Source: Mesonia sp. K7
GTDB taxonomy: Bacteria; Bacteroidota; Bacteroidia; Flavobacteriales; Flavobacteriaceae
Direction: 5' to 3'
NCBI RefSeq assembly: GCF_003233725.1
Contig: NZ_QKQV01000019.1
Span: 1-37,763, forward strand
DNA length: 37,763 nucleotides
Below are positions 25,101-34,354 of the stretch, piece by piece. Position 1 is the stretch's first letter; each line of letters opens with the position of its first letter. The position numbers and the translations under genes were made by a program. Under the pieces are notes generated by a model. The model was not told the DNA's origin and made no database searches. It worked only from the letters and a program-made list of their open reading frames with translations.

Positions 25101-25958
25101 ATGAAATGTTTAAAGATTGCTGTTCAAAAGTCGGGTAGACTTCATGATGATTCACTTCAAATTTTAAAAGAAGCAGGCATCCATATCGATAATGGTAAGG
25201 ATCAATTGAAAGCTCATGCTTCTAATTTTCCCTTGGAAGTTCTCTATTTAAGAAATGGAGATATTCCGCAGTATTTAGAAGATGGTGTGGTAGATATCGC
25301 TATTATAGGTGAGAATCTACTGGTGGAACAGGAGAGGGCTTTACCTATAGCAGAGCGTTTGGGCTTTTCTAAATGTAGGCTTTCCGTTGCTGTGGAAAAA
25401 AGTTTTCCTTATAAAGAGATTAAAGACCTCAACGGAAAAAAAATTGCCACTTCGTATCCCAATAGTGTGCAACACTTTTTAGACAAAAAAGGAATCAATG
25501 CTGACATCCACATTATTAGTGGCTCCGTGGAAATTGCACCTAATATAGGTTTAGCAGATGCTATTGTTGATATTGTTTCCAGTGGAAATACGCTTTTTAA
25601 AAACAACCTTATTGAAGTGGAAGAAGTTCTAACGAGTGAAGCGGTATTGGTTGTTTCTCCTCATATCACTGAAGAAAAAGATCAAATTCTCAACGAATTG
25701 CAATTTCGATTACGAGCCGTGTTAATGGCTCGAAACTCAAGGTATGTCTTATTAAACATTCCTAATGAAAAATTAGAAAATATTCGTCAAATCCTTCCAG
25801 GAATGAATAGCCCTACCGTAATGCCTTTAATGAAAGCAGGGTGGAGTTCGATACATTCAGTAATTCCTAAAGAGTCTTTTTGGGAAATTATTAATGAATT
25901 AAAGACTCATGGTGCGGAAGGCATCTTAGTTTGTCCCATCGAAAAAATGGTGCTTTAA
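25101..25958 (+). CDS. hisG: ATP phosphoribosyltransferase, long form
   Basis: This 285-aa protein has the HisG start KIAVQKSGRLHDDSLQIL and the phosphate-binding block LADAIVDIVSSGNTL. A C-terminal regulatory domain (about 215-285) defines the long, HisZ-independent form, usually feedback-inhibited by histidine. It catalyses the first committed step from ATP and PRPP. It is the first structural gene after the attenuator, and its terminator-controlled leader governs the whole operon. The ATG at 25101 is well placed, 50 bases after the terminator. Confidence 0.96.
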   Translation: MKCLKIAVQKSGRLHDDSLQILKEAGIHIDNGKDQLKAHASNFPLEVLYLRNGDIPQYLEDGVVDIAIIGENLLVEQERALPIAERLGFSKCRLSVAVEKSFPYKEIKDLNGKKIATSYPNSVQHFLDKKGINADIHIISGSVEIAPNIGLADAIVDIVSSGNTLFKNNLIEVEEVLTSEAVLVVSPHITEEKDQILNELQFRLRAVLMARNSRYVLLNIPNEKLENIRQILPGMNSPTVMPLMKAGWSSIHSVIPKESFWEIINELKTHGAEGILVCPIEKMVL

Positions 25959-25989
25959 TTATATATAAATACGTAAACCCTCCTTGATC

Positions 25990-27294
25990 ATGAAAAAAAT
26001 ATATAATCCCACTCAAGATTCTTGGGAAACAATTTTGCAAAGACCCCAAAGCAGCTCCACTGAGGAAATAGAAGAAACTATAAAAACAATTTTTACAGAT
26101 GTGCAGCAAAAAGGAGATCAAGCTATCACTAAATATACTCGCCTTTTTGATGGGTCAAACCTTAATGATTATCGCGTTAGCCAAAACGAAATAGAAATAG
26201 CTGTAAATGATGTCTCAGAACCTTTAAAAAAGGCCATTCAGTTAGCAAAAAAGAATATAGAAACATTTCACCAGGCTCAACTTACCAAATCAGAGGTTAT
26301 AGAAACGCAGAAAGGAGTTGTATGTTGGCAAGAAAAAAGACCTATTGAAAAAGTAGGGCTTTATATACCAGGAGGAACAGCACCACTTTTTTCTACGGTT
26401 TTGATGTTGGTAATCCCTGCAAAATTGGCAGGCTGTAAAGAAATTGTATTGTGTACGCCTCCTAATGAGCAAGGAAAAGTAGCTTCTGCTATTTTATATG
26501 CAGCTCACGTATGTGGTGTGACTACTATTTTAAAAGTAGGAGGTATCCAAGCTATTGCGGGATTGACTTTTGGAACTAAGCAGATTCCTAGAGTTTATAA
26601 AATTTTTGGGCCTGGAAACGTCTATGTTACTGCGGCTAAACAATATGCCACCAAATTTAATGTTGCTATCGATATGCCCGCTGGTCCCTCAGAATTATTG
26701 GTGTTTGCAGATAATACTGCAGATGCTTCGTTTGTAGCCTCAGACTTATTGTCGCAAGCAGAACACGGTTCAGATAGTCAGGTTATATTAGTAACTACTT
26801 CTTCAAAATTGATCGATCTAGTTGAAAAGGAAATAGAAAATCAAATTAATTTGTTACCTCGAAAGGCCATAGCTATTAAAGCTATTGAAAATTCAAAGCT
26901 CATCTTAGTGGAAAACAATAAGGAGGCCATGCATCTTATCAACCTATATGCCCCAGAACATTTTATTGTTATTTCTGAAGATGAAGATTTTTTCATCCAT
27001 AATATTCAAAATGCCGGTTCTGTTTTTATTGGTCATTATACCCCAGAAAGTGCTGGAGATTATGCCTCTGGAACTAACCATACTTTACCCACCAATGGTT
27101 ACGCTAAACAATACAGCGGTGTGAACTTAGACAGTTTTATGAAGAATATTTCATTTCAGAAAATTTCTGAAGGAGGCATACAAAATATTGGAAAGACCAT
27201 AGAAATTATGGCAGAAGCCGAAGGATTACAAGCCCATAAAAATGCAGTGACCTTACGTTTAAGAAGTTTAAAACTGAAGGCTAATGGAAAATAA
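25990..27294 (+). CDS. hisD: Histidinol dehydrogenase
   Basis: This 434-aa protein begins at ATG 25990 (MKKIYNPTQ); an in-frame TTG two codons earlier is less likely. It has the family blocks VGLYIPGGTAPLFST, KIFGPGNVYVTAAK, DMPAGPSELL, and SQAEHGSDSQ, which carries the zinc-site Gln and His. Near the end come YAPEHF and SAGDYASGTNHTLPT. It carries out the last two oxidations, histidinol to histidine, with NAD. The length is normal. The stop overlaps the hisC start by 11 bases. Confidence 0.97.
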   Translation: MKKIYNPTQDSWETILQRPQSSSTEEIEETIKTIFTDVQQKGDQAITKYTRLFDGSNLNDYRVSQNEIEIAVNDVSEPLKKAIQLAKKNIETFHQAQLTKSEVIETQKGVVCWQEKRPIEKVGLYIPGGTAPLFSTVLMLVIPAKLAGCKEIVLCTPPNEQGKVASAILYAAHVCGVTTILKVGGIQAIAGLTFGTKQIPRVYKIFGPGNVYVTAAKQYATKFNVAIDMPAGPSELLVFADNTADASFVASDLLSQAEHGSDSQVILVTTSSKLIDLVEKEIENQINLLPRKAIAIKAIENSKLILVENNKEAMHLINLYAPEHFIVISEDEDFFIHNIQNAGSVFIGHYTPESAGDYASGTNHTLPTNGYAKQYSGVNLDSFMKNISFQKISEGGIQNIGKTIEIMAEAEGLQAHKNAVTLRLRSLKLKANGK

Positions 27295-28339
27295 TAATTT
27301 TAATATAGAAAACCACATTCGACCTCATCTCATGAAAATGAAACCCTATAGTTCTGCACGAGATGAATATAAGGATTTTGATAAAGAGATGGTTTTTCTT
27401 GATGCCAATGAAAACCCTTTTGAAACAGCGTATAATCGTTATCCCGATCCGCAGCAGCAAAAATTAAAAAAGCTACTCTCTCAACATAAAAATGTTGAGG
27501 TAAATCAAATTTTATTAGGTAATGGAAGCGATGAAGTACTCGATTTGATATTTAGAGCATTTTGTGAACCTTCTAAAGATAACATTATCACTTTACCCCC
27601 CACTTACGGAATGTATAGTGTATTGGCAAATTTGAATAATATTGTAGTTAGAGAAACATTATTGGATAAGGATTTCCAGCCATCAACTGAAGCTGTCCTA
27701 GAAATTACAGACTCAAACACCAAACTTTTAATTATATGTTCGCCTAATAATCCCACCGGAAATTTAATTAGTGTTGAGCATATTTTAAAGTTACTGAAGG
27801 AGTTCAAAGGATTGGTTGTTATTGATGAAGCCTATATTGACTTTTCCCCTCAGGAAAGTTGGATATCAAAGTTAAACGAATTTCCTAATTTAATTATTAC
27901 CCAAACTTTTTCAAAAGCATATGGCTTAGCAGGACTACGACTAGGAGTTTGTTATGCTTCGCAGGAAATTATTACTGTATTAAACAAAATAAAGCCCCCG
28001 TACAATGTTAACCAACTCACACAGAAACTTGCCATAAAACGGCTACAGAATAATCAAAATATAAAAGAGGAAATCACTCTAATCAATCAAGAAAAGAAGC
28101 GATTACTTAAAGTTTTAGGCGAAACAAGTTTCATTCAAAAAGTATTTCCAACTCAAGCAAATTTTATCCTTATCAAAGTAGATGATGCCCAAAAACGCTA
28201 TGATCAATTCATTGAAAATGGAATTGTAGTACGCAATAGAAATTCGCAACCTCTTTGTGAAAACTGTTTGAGATTAAGCATAGGAACACCTGTAGAAAAC
28301 AAAAAATTATTACACATTATTAAAACATTAGACTCATGA
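27284..28339 (+). CDS. hisC: Histidinol-phosphate aminotransferase
   Basis: This 351-aa protein is a class I/II PLP aminotransferase of the HisC type. It has LDANENPF near the N-terminus, LGNGSDEVLD, CSPNNPTGN and VIDEAYIDFS. The PLP lysine is in TQTFSKAYGLAGLRLG. It converts imidazole-acetol phosphate to histidinol phosphate. The start lies inside hisD and the stop makes an ATGA overlap with hisB, so the three genes are translationally coupled. Confidence 0.96.
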   Translation: MENNNFNIENHIRPHLMKMKPYSSARDEYKDFDKEMVFLDANENPFETAYNRYPDPQQQKLKKLLSQHKNVEVNQILLGNGSDEVLDLIFRAFCEPSKDNIITLPPTYGMYSVLANLNNIVVRETLLDKDFQPSTEAVLEITDSNTKLLIICSPNNPTGNLISVEHILKLLKEFKGLVVIDEAYIDFSPQESWISKLNEFPNLIITQTFSKAYGLAGLRLGVCYASQEIITVLNKIKPPYNVNQLTQKLAIKRLQNNQNIKEEITLINQEKKRLLKVLGETSFIQKVFPTQANFILIKVDDAQKRYDQFIENGIVVRNRNSQPLCENCLRLSIGTPVENKKLLHIIKTLDS

Positions 28340-29472
28340 AAAAACGTGTTTTGTTTATTGATCGTGACGGAACGATTATCAAAGAAGCTGATGATGAGCA
28401 AATTGATGCTTTTGAAAAATTGATTTTTTACCCCAAAGTCTTTACTTATTTAGGAAAAATAGCCAAAGAATTCGATTTTGAATTGGTTCTGATTACCAAC
28501 CAAGATGGTTTAGGAACAGATTCTTTTCCTGAAGAAACATTTTGGCCTGTACAAAACTTTATCATTCAATCATTTGAAAATGAAGGAGTCACCTTCGATG
28601 AGGTATTGATCGATCGAACTTTCCCTTATGAAAAAGCTGATACTCGAAAACCTAGAACAGGTTTACTCCAAAAATATTTTTCCGAAATGTATGATCTTAA
28701 AAATTCTTTTGTCATCGGCGATCGACTTGCAGACATAGAACTCGCTAAAAACCTGGGAGCCAAAGGGATTTTTATTAATGACGAAACCCATTTAGGAGTT
28801 TCAGAAGTTTCTGTAAATACAAAAGAAATTCAATCCTATATCTCTTTTGAAACAAACGATTGGCAGTCTATCTATGATTTTTTAAAATTAGGACGACGTT
28901 TTATAAGCAGACAACGAAAAACCAATGAAACCGATATTTCCATTCAACTAAATTTAGACGGAACTGGAAAGAGTGAGATCAATACTGGAATTGCCTTTTT
29001 TGATCATATGCTGGATCAATTGGCAAGACACGGACAAATGGATTTGCAAATCACAGTTAAAGGTGATCTTGAAGTAGATGAACACCACACCATTGAAGAC
29101 ACGGCCATTGCTTTAGGAGAAGCTTTTCGAATATCACTTGGAGATAAACTTGGTATTGAACGCTATGGCTTCTACCTTCCTATGGATGATTCGTTAGCCC
29201 GAGTAGCCCTTGATTTTGGCGGACGAAATTGGTTGGTTTGGCGTGCCAATTTTAAGAGAGAATATATAGGAAAAATGCCAACCGAAATGTTTTATCATTT
29301 TTTTAAATCTTTTTCTGATGGCGCCAAAGCTAATATAAACATTTGGGCTAAAGGAAACAATGAACACCATAAAATAGAAGCCATTTTTAAAGCTTTTGCA
29401 AAGTCTATTAAGATGGCTGTCAAACGAGATACTGAAAAAATGATTTTACCTACTACTAAAGGAAAATTGTAA
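28336..29472 (+). CDS. hisB: Bifunctional histidinol-phosphatase / imidazoleglycerol-phosphate dehydratase
   Basis: This 378-aa protein fuses two enzymes. The N-terminal HAD phosphatase (about 1-165) has the nucleophile motif FIDRDGT with Asp9 and Asp11, and IGDRLADIELA. The dehydratase (about 185-378) has FFDHMLDQLARHG, DEHHTIEDTAIALG and FKSFSDGAKANI, with the Mn-binding His and Glu residues. The fusion is typical of E. coli and many Bacteroidota. It supplies two non-adjacent steps, before and after hisC. It starts by ATGA overlap with hisC. Confidence 0.97.
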   Translation: MKKRVLFIDRDGTIIKEADDEQIDAFEKLIFYPKVFTYLGKIAKEFDFELVLITNQDGLGTDSFPEETFWPVQNFIIQSFENEGVTFDEVLIDRTFPYEKADTRKPRTGLLQKYFSEMYDLKNSFVIGDRLADIELAKNLGAKGIFINDETHLGVSEVSVNTKEIQSYISFETNDWQSIYDFLKLGRRFISRQRKTNETDISIQLNLDGTGKSEINTGIAFFDHMLDQLARHGQMDLQITVKGDLEVDEHHTIEDTAIALGEAFRISLGDKLGIERYGFYLPMDDSLARVALDFGGRNWLVWRANFKREYIGKMPTEMFYHFFKSFSDGAKANINIWAKGNNEHHKIEAIFKAFAKSIKMAVKRDTEKMILPTTKGKL

Positions 29473-29478
29473 AAATAC

Positions 29479-30087
29479 ATGATGAAAAATATAGAAGATA
29501 AAAAAAATAAACTTGTAATTATTGATTATGGAGCTGGAAATATTCAAAGTATTCGATTTGCTTTTAAAAGACTAGGCGTTGAAGCTGTCTTAACCGATTG
29601 TGAAAATGAAATCCGTCAAGCAGATAAAGTAATTTTTCCAGGCGTCGGTGAAGCGAGCAGTGCCATGAAAAAATTAAAGTATAGTGGTTTGGCTCATGTA
29701 ATTCCTACTTTAAGACAACCTGTTTTAGGTATCTGCTTAGGGATGCAGTTGCTCTGTAATTCTACTGAAGAAGGAAATACTCGAGGTTTGGGAGTATTTG
29801 ATGTTAATGTGATTCGTTTTTCAAACCATCTTAAAACACCACAAATAGGTTGGAACCAAATCTCAAATTTGAAAACCCATTTATTTCAGCATATTTCAGA
29901 AAATGAATTTATTTATATGGTACACAGTTACTATGCTCCTTTATGCAAGGAAACCACCGCAACCTCAGACTATGGCATTCCATATAGCGCTGCTCTACAA
30001 AAAGATAATTTTTATGGTGTACAATTCCACCCTGAAAAAAGCAGTTTAAGGGGAGGACAAATTTTAAAAAACTTTTTAGCTCTCTAA
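29479..30087 (+). CDS. hisH: Imidazole glycerol phosphate synthase, glutaminase subunit
   Basis: This 202-aa class I glutamine amidotransferase has [11 protein letters not shown] at the start, [10 protein letters not shown] with nucleophile Cys86, and VQFHPEKS with His184 and Glu186. It channels ammonia to the HisF subunit encoded two genes later. Its length is normal. It starts 6 bases after hisB and ends 1 base before hisA. Confidence 0.97.
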   Translation: MMKNIEDKKNKLVIIDYGAGNIQSIRFAFKRLGVEAVLTDCENEIRQADKVIFPGVGEASSAMKKLKYSGLAHVIPTLRQPVLGICLGMQLLCNSTEEGNTRGLGVFDVNVIRFSNHLKTPQIGWNQISNLKTHLFQHISENEFIYMVHSYYAPLCKETTATSDYGIPYSAALQKDNFYGVQFHPEKSSLRGGQILKNFLAL

Positions 30088-30088
30088 T

Positions 30089-30823
30089 ATGCGAATCATC
30101 CCTGCTATAGATATCATTGAAGGAAAGTGTGTTCGTCTCACCCAAGGTGATTATAGTACCAAAAAAATATATCATGAAAATCCACTAGAGGTAGCAAAAG
30201 AATTTGAAGCTCATGGAATTCAGCATATACACCTAGTGGATTTGGATGGTGCAAAAAGTAATCACGTCGTTAACTATAAAATTTTAGAAGAAATATCTAC
30301 AAAAACCTATTTGAAGATAGATTTTGGGGGAGGTGTGAAAACAGATCAGGCTATTCAAATAGCCTTTGATTGTGGTGCTAACCAAGTTACCGGAGGAAGC
30401 ATTGCTGTGAAAAACCCTGAAATTTTTAAAAAATGGCTTCAGCGGTACGGAAACGAAAAAATTATTTTGGGAGCAGATGTAAAAAAAGAAAACATTGCTA
30501 TAAGTGGTTGGATAGAAGATTCTGCTATAGAAATACTGCCTTTTATAAGAGATTATGTAAAAGAAGGGGTAACATATATTATTTGTACAGACATTGGTAA
30601 AGACGGAATGCTACAAGGACCTTCATTTAAACTGTATCAAAAAATAATTGAAACTATACCTAACATTAAATTAATTGCTTCTGGAGGAATCTCTGCTATT
30701 GAAGAACTTCCAAAATTGGCAAAAGTGGGTTGTGAAGGAGTTATTATAGGAAAGGCTATTTATGAAAATAAAATTACTCTAAAACAACTGGAAAATTATA
30801 TAATAAAATATCATGCTGACTAA
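30089..30823 (+). CDS. hisA: ProFAR isomerase (phosphoribosylformimino-5-aminoimidazole carboxamide ribotide isomerase)
   Basis: This 244-aa TIM barrel begins [19 protein letters not shown] with catalytic Asp8. It continues through [32 protein letters not shown] and ASGGIS, the phosphate-binding and second-acid blocks of HisA. It differs from the neighbouring HisF by the KCVRLTQG element. It isomerises ProFAR to PRFAR for HisHF. The hisF start overlaps its end by 11 bases. Confidence 0.97.
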   Translation: MRIIPAIDIIEGKCVRLTQGDYSTKKIYHENPLEVAKEFEAHGIQHIHLVDLDGAKSNHVVNYKILEEISTKTYLKIDFGGGVKTDQAIQIAFDCGANQVTGGSIAVKNPEIFKKWLQRYGNEKIILGADVKKENIAISGWIEDSAIEILPFIRDYVKEGVTYIICTDIGKDGMLQGPSFKLYQKIIETIPNIKLIASGGISAIEELPKLAKVGCEGVIIGKAIYENKITLKQLENYIIKYHAD

Positions 30824-31577
30824 ACGAATTATTCCGTGTCTAGACATCAAGAACGGACGAACTGTAAAGGGTTTAAACTTTCTTAGCTTACGTGACGTAG
30901 GCGATCCCGTTGAGCTTGCGCAATATTATTCAGATAACGGTGCTGACGAATTGGTTTTTCTTGATATTTCGGCAACCGAAGAAGGTAGAAAAACACTTAC
31001 CCAATTGGTATTAAAAGTTGCTGAGGCCATCAATATTCCTTTTACAGTGGGAGGGGGCATATCGTCTGTTGAAGATGTGGAGTTGCTTTTGAAAAACGGA
31101 GCTGATAAGGTATGTATTAATTCTGCAGCAATTAGAAATCCTGAACTTATTCATGAAATCGCTTTAAGATTTGGTTCTCAGTGTATCGTTGTAGCCATTG
31201 ATGCAAAACAGGTGAACAAGGACTGGAACGTATTTGGGGTAGGAGGAAAAACACCTACTAAATTAAACTTGTTCAATTGGGCAAAGGAAGTCCAAGACCG
31301 AGGTGCAGGTGAAGTTTTATTTACCTCCATCAATCACGATGGAACTAAAAATGGTTTTGCCAACGAAGCTTTGGCGAAACTATCATGTATGTTATCCATT
31401 CCAGTTATCGCCTCGGGTGGAGCTGGAAAGGTTCAAGATTTTGAAGATGTTTTTATAACTGGAAAAGCAGATGCTGCTTTAGCTGCTAGTGTTTTTCATC
31501 ACAAACAAATTGAGATTCGAAGCTTAAAAACACACTTGATCACAAAAGAAATACCTGTTCGGCCATTTGACCCATAA
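30813..31577 (+). CDS. hisF: Imidazole glycerol phosphate synthase, cyclase subunit
   Basis: This 254-aa TIM barrel begins [16 protein letters not shown] with catalytic Asp11. It also has [28 protein letters not shown], and [10 protein letters not shown], where HisF enzymes have the second catalytic Asp. It makes imidazole-glycerol phosphate and AICAR from PRFAR and the ammonia from HisH. It overlaps hisA by 11 bases and ends 3 bases before the annotated hisIE start. Confidence 0.97.
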   Translation: MLTKRIIPCLDIKNGRTVKGLNFLSLRDVGDPVELAQYYSDNGADELVFLDISATEEGRKTLTQLVLKVAEAINIPFTVGGGISSVEDVELLLKNGADKVCINSAAIRNPELIHEIALRFGSQCIVVAIDAKQVNKDWNVFGVGGKTPTKLNLFNWAKEVQDRGAGEVLFTSINHDGTKNGFANEALAKLSCMLSIPVIASGGAGKVQDFEDVFITGKADAALAASVFHHKQIEIRSLKTHLITKEIPVRPFDP

Positions 31578-31580
31578 ATA

Positions 31581-32255
31581 ATGAATTTAAAAGCATTTCA
31601 AATAAATAAAACCATACTCATGAAACTTAAAGAAAATAAAGATGAAGCTAAAAAAAAAATAGTTGAAGTATTTAAAGAAGGTGACTTAATTCCTGCTATT
31701 ATACAAGATATTGACACAAGAAAAGTTCTTATGCTTGGTTATATGAATCTTGCAGCTTATCAACAAACCATGACACTTCAAAAAGTTACTTTTTATAGTC
31801 GAAGTAAAAAAAGACTATGGACTAAAGGAGAAGAAAGTGGTCATTTTCTCAAACTTATAGAAATAAAGGTAGATTGTGATGCAGACACTTTATTGGTTTT
31901 TGCTCAACCCGAAGGACCTGTATGCCATACTGGTTATGATACCTGTTGGGGCGAAGAAAATGAAACGGATTATGGATTTCTAAGTGTGTTGGAGGCCATA
32001 ATTGATCAACGTAAATCCTATAATCCATCCCTTAAAAGTTATGTTTCCTCTTTATTTAAGCAAGGGGTTGATCGAATTGCCCAAAAAGTGGGTGAGGAGG
32101 CTGTAGAAACTGTTATTGCTGCTAAGAATGATGATACTGAACTTTTTATAGATGAAGCTGCGGATTTACTTTTTCATTACCTCATACTGCTTTCCCATAA
32201 GAAAGTAAGCTTCCGTGAAATTACCGCTGTTCTACAAAAACGACACCTTCAATAG
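31581..32255 (+). CDS. hisIE: Bifunctional phosphoribosyl-AMP cyclohydrolase / phosphoribosyl-ATP pyrophosphatase
   Basis: This 224-aa fusion has the HisI domain first: AIIQDIDTRKVLMLGYMN, FYSRSKKRLWTKGEESGH, DCDADTLL and CHTGYDTCW, with the zinc and magnesium ligands. The HisE domain (about 130-224) has GVDRIAQKVGEEAVETVIA, then EAADLLFHYL. It performs the second and third steps of histidine synthesis. The start could be ATG 31581, 3 bases after hisF, or ATG 31620 (MKLKENK), since the first 13 residues are not typical of the family. It is the last gene of the operon. Confidence 0.96.
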   Translation: MNLKAFQINKTILMKLKENKDEAKKKIVEVFKEGDLIPAIIQDIDTRKVLMLGYMNLAAYQQTMTLQKVTFYSRSKKRLWTKGEESGHFLKLIEIKVDCDADTLLVFAQPEGPVCHTGYDTCWGEENETDYGFLSVLEAIIDQRKSYNPSLKSYVSSLFKQGVDRIAQKVGEEAVETVIAAKNDDTELFIDEAADLLFHYLILLSHKKVSFREITAVLQKRHLQ

Positions 32256-32393
32256 GAGTAATGTTTATTGGGAATAAAATGTGTGAAAATTATTTAGGAT
32301 ATTAAATTGTAGTTTTCCATATGTTTTTTTAGGAAATTACTCTTTCTATTCATTTATTTTGGATAAAAATTGTAATATTAGTAGTTGATAAAA

Positions 32394-34052
32394 ATGACTT
32401 TGTTTATGAGTAACCGCCAATTTCTTTTTTATGTTTTTTGTTGTGTAAGTTTATTTTCGTTCTCTCAGGAGAACCAAAAATATTCTCCCGAAGAATGTGT
32501 CTTGTTGCTTACTAAGGGTATTGAGGCTTATGATGCTAAAGAATATTCTGAAGCACTCAAAAAACTTACTAAGGTAGAAGTGATTATTCAGAATAAAACT
32601 TGTGAGGAGGAATTATGGTATGTTCAGAACCTTATTGGAAATGTCTATAAAATCAGTACCAATTATGCCGAAGCCTTACGCTACTATTTAAAAGCATTGG
32701 AAAACACGCGTAATGAAAGCCAATTGAATGAAAATACAGCTACTGTCCTTGCCAACATCGGTGTTCTTTATTACCAAACCAATGAAAAACTGAAGGCTTT
32801 GGTGTATTATGAAGAAGCCTTTGAGCTTGCCCAACAAATAGACTCTGATTACAATAAGGTTTTTGCTGGTTTGAATATAGCTGATATCTATAATAAGAAC
32901 GGAGAGTTAGATAAGGCTTTAGGTTTTTTAAATGCGATAAAAAATGTTCCAAAAAATGACTTTTTTCAGCGAATATGGGATGTGAATTATGCTGATAATT
33001 TATTTTACCGCGGAGAAATTATACAAGCCCAACAAATTGCAGAACGTTTATTAAGGGAAAACCAAGAAAAGGATGTTTGTCATGTATGTGTTTTAGAACT
33101 ATTGGCTCGCATTTATGCCCAACAACATAACACCCAAGAAGCTATTGGGTATACGCATGAGGCCTTAAAGTATACCGAAGAATGGAAACCCAAAATTGAA
33201 AAATACCAATACTTATCTGAACTTTACCAAAAGGAGGGGGAATATGATAAAGCACTTCGGTATATGGATTCTGTTGTAATTGCCAAAGACTCTCTTTCTG
33301 CCCGTATCAATAAACAGCTCTTTGCTGTAAATAAAGTAAAACTTGAAGTACAAGAGTATGAAAATGATCTAAAAATACATAAGCAAAAACAAAAAGCAGA
33401 ACGGCGAATGTTTATTGTGCTTATTATTTTTATTGTTTTGTTAGCCCTTATCATAGGATTTATTATTTATAAGGGGTTAAGAAATAAAATAGCCAAACAA
33501 AGGCAACAAAAAACTATTATTGAAAGTGAGCAAAAGATAACCCAACTTGAACTTGAGAAAGAAAAAAAAGAACATGAAGCTTTAAAGGACCAAGCCTTAC
33601 TGCAACAAGAACAACTCAAGAATAAAATAGCTCAAAAGAATAGAAAGCTTTCCGCTAAAGCCCTGTACCTCTCTGATCGTGATAAAATGATAGAAGGTAT
33701 TATTAATTCCTTGACCCAAATACCAGAAATAGCGCGCCATGAAGACATCACCGATGATATACGATTATTGAAAGACCATCTTAAGGCAGATGCTGAATGG
33801 GATGATTTTATTTCCCATTTTGAAAAAGTAAACCCTGAATTTTTGCGTTTGCTAAAAGAGAAACACCCTAAGCTAAGTTCGCACGACATTCGTTTTTTAT
33901 GTTATATTTACATGAATTTAGACGTTAAGGAAATTAGTTCAATATTTAGTATTACCGTAGATGCCAGTAGAAAGAGAAAACAACGTATTGCCAAAAAAAT
34001 GAATCTTAATGTAGATGAATTGCATGAATACGTTTTAGGTATTTCCTTATAA
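32394..34052 (+). CDS. TPR-repeat membrane protein with a C-terminal helix-turn-helix
   Basis: This 552-aa protein starts at ATG 32394; an in-frame TTG at 32385 is less likely. A signal peptide (NRQFLFYVFCCVSLFSFS) leads to a periplasmic region of tetratricopeptide repeats (about 35-300; for example AEALRYYLKALENTRNE and ALVYYEEAFELAQQI). One transmembrane helix (about 337-358, FIVLIIFIVLLALIIGFIIY) is followed by a long coiled coil. The last 55 residues have a LuxR/GerE-like helix-turn-helix (KLSSHDIRFLCYIYMNLDVK, then SITVDASRKRKQRIAKKM). Such TPR-TM-HTH proteins are frequent, poorly studied regulators in Flavobacteriia. It is separated from hisIE by 138 bases and probably has its own promoter. 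Its ligand and targets are unknown. Confidence 0.85.
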   Translation: MTLFMSNRQFLFYVFCCVSLFSFSQENQKYSPEECVLLLTKGIEAYDAKEYSEALKKLTKVEVIIQNKTCEEELWYVQNLIGNVYKISTNYAEALRYYLKALENTRNESQLNENTATVLANIGVLYYQTNEKLKALVYYEEAFELAQQIDSDYNKVFAGLNIADIYNKNGELDKALGFLNAIKNVPKNDFFQRIWDVNYADNLFYRGEIIQAQQIAERLLRENQEKDVCHVCVLELLARIYAQQHNTQEAIGYTHEALKYTEEWKPKIEKYQYLSELYQKEGEYDKALRYMDSVVIAKDSLSARINKQLFAVNKVKLEVQEYENDLKIHKQKQKAERRMFIVLIIFIVLLALIIGFIIYKGLRNKIAKQRQQKTIIESEQKITQLELEKEKKEHEALKDQALLQQEQLKNKIAQKNRKLSAKALYLSDRDKMIEGIINSLTQIPEIARHEDITDDIRLLKDHLKADAEWDDFISHFEKVNPEFLRLLKEKHPKLSSHDIRFLCYIYMNLDVKEISSIFSITVDASRKRKQRIAKKMNLNVDELHEYVLGISL

Positions 34053-34354
34053 ACCCTTGATTATTTTTTATTCTTTTGCTTTGCCCATCATTTCTCCTTT
34101 TTTCTCTATTTTTTTTGAAAAAAAACTCTCTATTACTGCGTCTATTATTTAAAAATTTAAATAATTCTTAATTTTTTGTTGTGATGTTGGTAAGCTAGTA
34201 AGCCTTGATTTTATTGAACTTTACTAACATGTCCTCATTTTTCTGCTAGTTTGTCCAAGTTATTCTTATCGATTTTTTATAAATATTTAAGATTTTGTTA
34301 ATATTTGGTGAAACGTTTAACCTGTTTAACCTTATTAACCTAAAAATTTAACTT
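34053..34354. other. T-rich intergenic region before the CHU_C protein
   Basis: This 302-base gap holds no coding frame. AATATTTG at about 34299-34306, one mismatch from TAnnTTTG, could be the -7 box of the next gene. The three closely similar bases-long blocks GTTTAAC, GTTTAAC and ATTAACC at about 34313-34340 form an irregular direct repeat of unknown meaning. No terminator with a GC-rich stem was seen. Confidence 0.3.
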